The notes beneath the pieces are model-generated. The model searched no databases and was not told the DNA's origin. It saw nothing but the letters and a program-made list of their open reading frames with translations. A program made the translations under genes and the position numbers. DNA of 64,000 nucleotides from Gammaproteobacteria bacterium (GTDB taxonomy: Bacteria; Pseudomonadota; Gammaproteobacteria; Enterobacterales; Alteromonadaceae): positions 62,001 through 126,000 of the forward strand of contig JAAFAI010000004.1 in the NCBI GenBank assembly GCA_018222405.1, given 5' to 3'. Below are positions 60,417-64,000 of this stretch, piece after piece (position 1 is the stretch's first letter; the number at the start of each line of letters is the position of its first letter).

Positions 60417-61316
60417 TTATGGCGGGTTGTGGTTATCCCTCATCGCCTCGACAAACAACGAAAAAGCCGGTGAATACTGACTACGGTTGGGGAAATAAAG
60501 ATAATAGCCGGGAAATTCATCGCACCAGGCATCAAGTACTCTTTCTAATTTGCCTGCTGCAATATCTTTTAAGACCATGTCTTCCGGCAGGTAAGCGATA
60601 CCTACACCGGCGAGCACGGCGTCCCTGATAAAGCTCGATTTATTGGCGGTAAACTGCCCTTCCACGCGAACGTTGACATCGTGCCCGTCTTTCTCAAAGT
60701 CCCACACCAGCAAGCGGCCATAGGTTGGCAGCCTTAGGTTGATACATTTATGCTCAGACAGATCCCGTGGATCAACCGGTTTACCATAAGCCGAAAAATA
60801 TTCCGGAGTCGCGACCACCGCCATTCTCAATGGTGGGGATATACTCACGGCAATCATGTCTTTTTCAACGCTTTCACCAAGGCGCACACCAGCATCATAT
60901 TTATCCGCCACAATATCAGACAATGAATAATCAATTGTCATTTCAATATGAATATCAGGGTAAAGACGCATAAACCCGAGAATTTTTGGCCACACCACGG
61001 TTCGCGCAGCATGCTCAGCGGTAGAGATCCTAATAGTCCCTGCGGGCTTTTCTTTTAAGGCATTTAATGAATCCAGTTCGTTTTCAATCTCAAGCATTCT
61101 GGGGGCTATGGATGAATAAAGCCGGCGGCCGATTTCTGTTAACGCTACACTACGTGTGGTTCTGGTAAGCAGGCGTAAACCGAGCCGTTCTTCGAGCCCC
61201 TTTATGGTGTGACTCAAGGCTGATTGAGAGACCGATAAGCGCGCGGCGGCCCGGGTAAAGCTTTCTTCCTCGGCCACTGCGATAAACGCGATCAAATCGT
61301 TAAGTTTGGTTTTCAT
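60417..61316 (-). CDS. LysR-family regulator
   Basis: The 299-residue regulator has HTH LIAFIAVAEEESFTRAAARLSVSQSALSHTIKGLEERLGLRLLTR and the effector domain of the DmlR/YafC-like group (GTIRISTAEHAARTVVWPKILGFMRLYPDIHIEMTIDYSLSDIVADKYDAGVRLGE). It starts 12 bases after the RND adaptor gene on the same strand, so it is probably the last gene of the efflux operon. It may sense an aromatic or organic compound. Confidence 0.9.
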   Translation of the reverse strand: MKTKLNDLIAFIAVAEEESFTRAAARLSVSQSALSHTIKGLEERLGLRLLTRTTRSVALTEIGRRLYSSIAPRMLEIENELDSLNALKEKPAGTIRISTAEHAARTVVWPKILGFMRLYPDIHIEMTIDYSLSDIVADKYDAGVRLGESVEKDMIAVSISPPLRMAVVATPEYFSAYGKPVDPRDLSEHKCINLRLPTYGRLLVWDFEKDGHDVNVRVEGQFTANKSSFIRDAVLAGVGIAYLPEDMVLKDIAAGKLERVLDAWCDEFPGYYLYFPNRSQYSPAFSLFVEAMRDNHNPP

Positions 61317-61327
61317 GCACGTTTGGC

Positions 61328-62500
61328 CTAACTGCTTTTATTTGAGGTTAAACTGCGCACCACTTCACCGCTGGCAATACCATCCGGCGGATTAGTGATC
61401 ACGCTGTCTTGTTCCGACAGGCCTTCTGCAATTTCAATCACTCTACCTAAATCCCGGGCTATTTTAACCGATTTCAATTCGACACTTGTACTGCCTTCAT
61501 TCCCCTCGTTTAAGGTGGCCACAGAGAGGCCACTGGCATTAAAAATAATGGCACTGGCGGGAATGGTTAACACCGGTGCAGGACTGCTAACAGGAAGTCT
61601 GACATTAGCATAAGCCCCCGGGAGCAATGCGTCATTATTGTTGTCAATGAGTAATTGAACCATTACGGTGCCGTTTTGTGGATCGATGGCAGAAGCACTG
61701 CGCGCCACTTCAGCAGCATAATATGTTCCCTGGTATTCGGGTACACTCACTGTGCCCTGACTCCCCACCTGAACTTGCGGTGCGAATTTTTGTGGTACCT
61801 GTACATTTAAACGTAACTGATTGGTCGCGACTAACTCAAAGAGCGGCGCACTGTTTTCACTGCCGGCATTGATCAAATCCCCGATATCGATATTTCGGGC
61901 AACAATGACTCCGCTGAAGGGCGCTTTAATAATCGCCAGCCCTTTTTGCACCGCCAGTTGACGAACCTGCGCTTTGGCCACGTCAAGTTGTGCAACCGCA
62001 ACCCGATATTCGCTTTCTCGCTGAGCCAGTTCCTGTTCACTTACCGCTTTGGTTTTTACCAGGTTCTGCCATCGAGTTAGTGTCGAGGCCGTGAGCTCAA
62101 GTTGGGCTTCCATACGTTTAACTTCGGCACGGGCAGCGTTGAGTTGTTCATCTAATTCTGGTGTATCCAGTTCGGCTAATACGTCTCCTTGTTGTACTCT
62201 GGCGCCAATATCTGAATACCATTGTCGGATATAACCATTCACTCTGGCATAAATTGACGCTTGTTTAAGTGCCTGCAACCGACCCGCCAGGTGCAAATCT
62301 TCGGTATTTACCGCTTTTACCGGATTCGTGATTGAAACTACCGGGATCTGTTGCTGCGCGGTCCATTGCGCCACTTCTGTACTGTCTGCATTACGGGAAA
62401 TTGTACCGGTAATGACAACAGTGACGGCCACTATCGCTAACAGCAGTAATAAAACTGTCAGTTTTACTCCGCCAGTTTGATTGACATATTTATCTGCCAT
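61328..62500 (-). CDS. RND efflux periplasmic adaptor (membrane fusion protein)
   Basis: The 390-residue adaptor has an N-terminal membrane helix (VKLTVLLLLLAIVAVTVVITG), a lipoyl/hairpin core (YARVNGYIRQWYSDIGARVQQGDVLAELDTPELDEQLNAARAEVKRMEAQLELT) and a beta-barrel domain. The start is the ATG reading MADKYVNQ with AGGAG eight bases upstream; it follows the permease stop immediately. It bridges the adjacent RND pump to an outer-membrane channel not encoded here. Confidence 0.92.
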   Translation of the reverse strand: MADKYVNQTGGVKLTVLLLLLAIVAVTVVITGTISRNADSTEVAQWTAQQQIPVVSITNPVKAVNTEDLHLAGRLQALKQASIYARVNGYIRQWYSDIGARVQQGDVLAELDTPELDEQLNAARAEVKRMEAQLELTASTLTRWQNLVKTKAVSEQELAQRESEYRVAVAQLDVAKAQVRQLAVQKGLAIIKAPFSGVIVARNIDIGDLINAGSENSAPLFELVATNQLRLNVQVPQKFAPQVQVGSQGTVSVPEYQGTYYAAEVARSASAIDPQNGTVMVQLLIDNNNDALLPGAYANVRLPVSSPAPVLTIPASAIIFNASGLSVATLNEGNEGSTSVELKSVKIARDLGRVIEIAEGLSEQDSVITNPPDGIASGEVVRSLTSNKSS

Positions 62501-62501
62501 G

Positions 62502-64000
62502 TTACATCTCCTGCTTGGCAAGAAGGGTGTTGTCGATAGAATCATTACGATGCAACACACTAAAAATTACGGGAACAAAAAATAACGTTGCGACGGTGGC
62601 AAATAACAAGCCCCCTATAACAGCTCGACCCAAAGGCGCATTTTGCTCGCCGCCTTCTCCCAGACCTAAGGCCATCGGTAACATTCCCACCATCATTGCC
62701 AGTGCTGTCATCAATACCGGTCGCAATCTGGCAAAGCCAGCCTCGAGGGCTGCTTTGGTGGCATCCTGAACAATCGCAAGCCGCTCTTTAGCAAAACTCA
62801 CAACCAGCACACTGTTAGCGGTAGCCACGCCCATACACATAATTGCGCCGGTTAATGCCGGGACACTGAATGTCGTTCCCGTGGTGTACAGCATCCATAC
62901 AATACCGGCCATTGCCGCAGGTAAAGCCATGATGATAATAAAAGGATCACGCCAGGATTGAAAATTGATCACGATGATAAAATACACGAGACAAATTGCG
63001 CCGACTAAACCGGTAAGTAAGCCTGTATAGGCTGACTGCATGGTGCTCACCTGCCCCTTCATGACTACGGTAGCGCCCCTTGGTTTATCACCTTCATGCG
63101 TACTAAGAACCTTTTCGATGTCTGCCGCAACCGCCCCCAAATCACGCCCCTGGGTTGTGGCAAAAATCTGTACCATCGGCTCAATGTTATATTCCGAAAA
63201 CACAGCACTTGTTTGGGAGCGATCAAAATTAGCCATTCCTCCCAGAGTAGCAGAGTCTGATTGCGTGTCGGCACTTATGGGGATGTTATTGAGTTCAGCG
63301 AAAGAATCTATTTTGTGTTGTGGTACCTGCATAACGATGGGGTATTGCACCCCATTGGCAGGGTTTAACCAGAATGTTGAACTCACCTGCGCCGAACCAG
63401 CCAGATTGACCACTAAACTGTTACTGATATCGCGTTGTGTAATGCCTGCATAGGCCGCCTGACTTCTATCTATGTTAATACTTATCGCCGGTGCTTGCCG
63501 TGATTGTTGAATACGAGCGTCCACCACCCCATCAATTTTACGGATATCCTTGAGTAACAGGTTCGCGTAATCATAATTGGCGTTAAGATCCCTGCCCCGA
63601 ACTTGTATATCTATGGGTGACGGTGCACCAAAATTGAGGATTTGGCTCACGATATCCGCTGGCAAAAAGGAAAACGTCATGTCGGGAAAACGTTCCGGTA
63701 AGACCTCACGAAGTCTTTTGATATAAGCGGCCGTAGGTAGATGCCCCGGTGCCAGTGTAATGGAGATATCCCCGTCGGAAGAACCAATCATACCGGTATT
63801 GGCGTAAATAGTATTCATACTGGAAATATAGGTGCCAACGTTATCTACCATAGCATCTAGCTCATGAGCCGGGATGACCTCTCTGATAACGTCCTGAACA
63901 TCTGCAAACCTTGCGGCGGTCTCTTCTACACGCATCCCTACGGGCGCTCTGGCATGCAGTGCAATCTGGCCACTGTCCACATCCGGAAAAAAATTACGGC
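62502..64000 (-). CDS. RND efflux permease (partial, 5' end outside window)
   Basis: Reading from the right edge the frame is open (RNFFPDVDSGQIALHARAPVGMRVEE) to a TAA at 62502. It holds the C-terminal half of an RND transporter: second periplasmic loop with MIGSSDGDISITLAPGH, then the last six helices (LTGLVGAICLVYFIIVINFQ, FSVPALTGAIMCMGVATANSVLVV, RPVLMTALAMMVGMLPMALGLG). About half the protein is visible. Absence of copper-type Met clusters suggests an organic-solute pump rather than a metal pump. Confidence 0.92.
   Translation of the reverse strand, partial: RNFFPDVDSGQIALHARAPVGMRVEETAARFADVQDVIREVIPAHELDAMVDNVGTYISSMNTIYANTGMIGSSDGDISITLAPGHLPTAAYIKRLREVLPERFPDMTFSFLPADIVSQILNFGAPSPIDIQVRGRDLNANYDYANLLLKDIRKIDGVVDARIQQSRQAPAISINIDRSQAAYAGITQRDISNSLVVNLAGSAQVSSTFWLNPANGVQYPIVMQVPQHKIDSFAELNNIPISADTQSDSATLGGMANFDRSQTSAVFSEYNIEPMVQIFATTQGRDLGAVAADIEKVLSTHEGDKPRGATVVMKGQVSTMQSAYTGLLTGLVGAICLVYFIIVINFQSWRDPFIIIMALPAAMAGIVWMLYTTGTTFSVPALTGAIMCMGVATANSVLVVSFAKERLAIVQDATKAALEAGFARLRPVLMTALAMMVGMLPMALGLGEGGEQNAPLGRAVIGGLLFATVATLFFVPVIFSVLHRNDSIDNTLLAKQEM

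Noticed and set aside
1..64000. CRISPR arrays, tRNA and rRNA genes
   Set aside because: No regularly spaced repeats, tRNA cloverleaf-like segments or rRNA motifs were seen by eye; a covariance-model scan could still find a missed tRNA.

Overview
The window looks like a marine gammaproteobacterium of the Alteromonas type. That placement is an inference from the proteins (an HynSL hydrogenase cluster, Cus/Cop copper genes and long TonB receptors) and from gene order that matches what I recall of Alteromonas macleodii hydrogenase and metal islands. No rRNA or tRNA gene was found to confirm it.

Left third (1-14.5 kb): one long leftward gene train makes, matures and wires a periplasmic [NiFe] uptake hydrogenase. 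In transcription order it holds a Met/His-rich periplasmic protein, two lipoproteins, a membrane-spanning flavin/[2Fe-2S] reductase, a b-type-like membrane protein, a seven-haem cytochrome c, a transporter-like protein, the protease HynD, HupH, small subunit HynS, large subunit HynL, a small membrane protein, and hypC-hypA-hypB-hypD-hypF. hypF runs off the left end. A perfect FNR-type box (14772-14785) with a plausible -10 lies upstream and suggests anaerobic control.

From 14.9 to 33.1 kb: a rightward gene for an unusual SDR plus berberine-bridge-like FAD oxidase fusion, then a copper-resistance block. The leftward operon runs DUF411, cusC, cusB (with three CusF-like domains), cusA, two PepSY proteins (one fused to ferredoxin/reductase), copC, copD, two NTF2-like proteins and an acyltransferase. 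It is divergent from the two-component pair cusRS. Similar palindromes (ATTAC-N6-GTAAT) lie at 14814 and 30771.

From 33.1 to 37.6 kb: a scarred region. A TonB receptor lacking its N-terminus is fused back-to-back with a truncated helicase gene, and the helicase is itself split by an intact IS4-family element (36011-37334) with a 9-bp target duplication.

From 37.6 to 48.4 kb: a tail-less, PM2-like (corticoviral) prophage of about 10.7 kb. It carries a PM2 P2-like major capsid protein, a packaging ATPase, an HUH replication initiator, a spike with propeller-like repeats, small membrane proteins, a lysis cassette and a repressor, but no recognisable integrase. It is bounded by two direct repeats that are dif sites. 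The left one fits the gammaproteobacterial dif consensus, and the right one has the same XerC arm and spacer but a degenerate XerD arm. The simplest reading is a corticovirus that integrates at the chromosome-dimer-resolution site using host XerC/XerD.

Right part (48.4-64 kb): an IS3 remnant fused to a truncated GlxA-type regulator; a sugar-related set (ThuA, DUF1080, MFS, DeoR); an ArgP-like/ArgO-like pair; a periplasmic molybdenum hydroxylase with its [2Fe-2S] subunit; a Tat-exported aldo/keto reductase; and a LysR regulator with an RND efflux pump whose permease gene runs off the right end.
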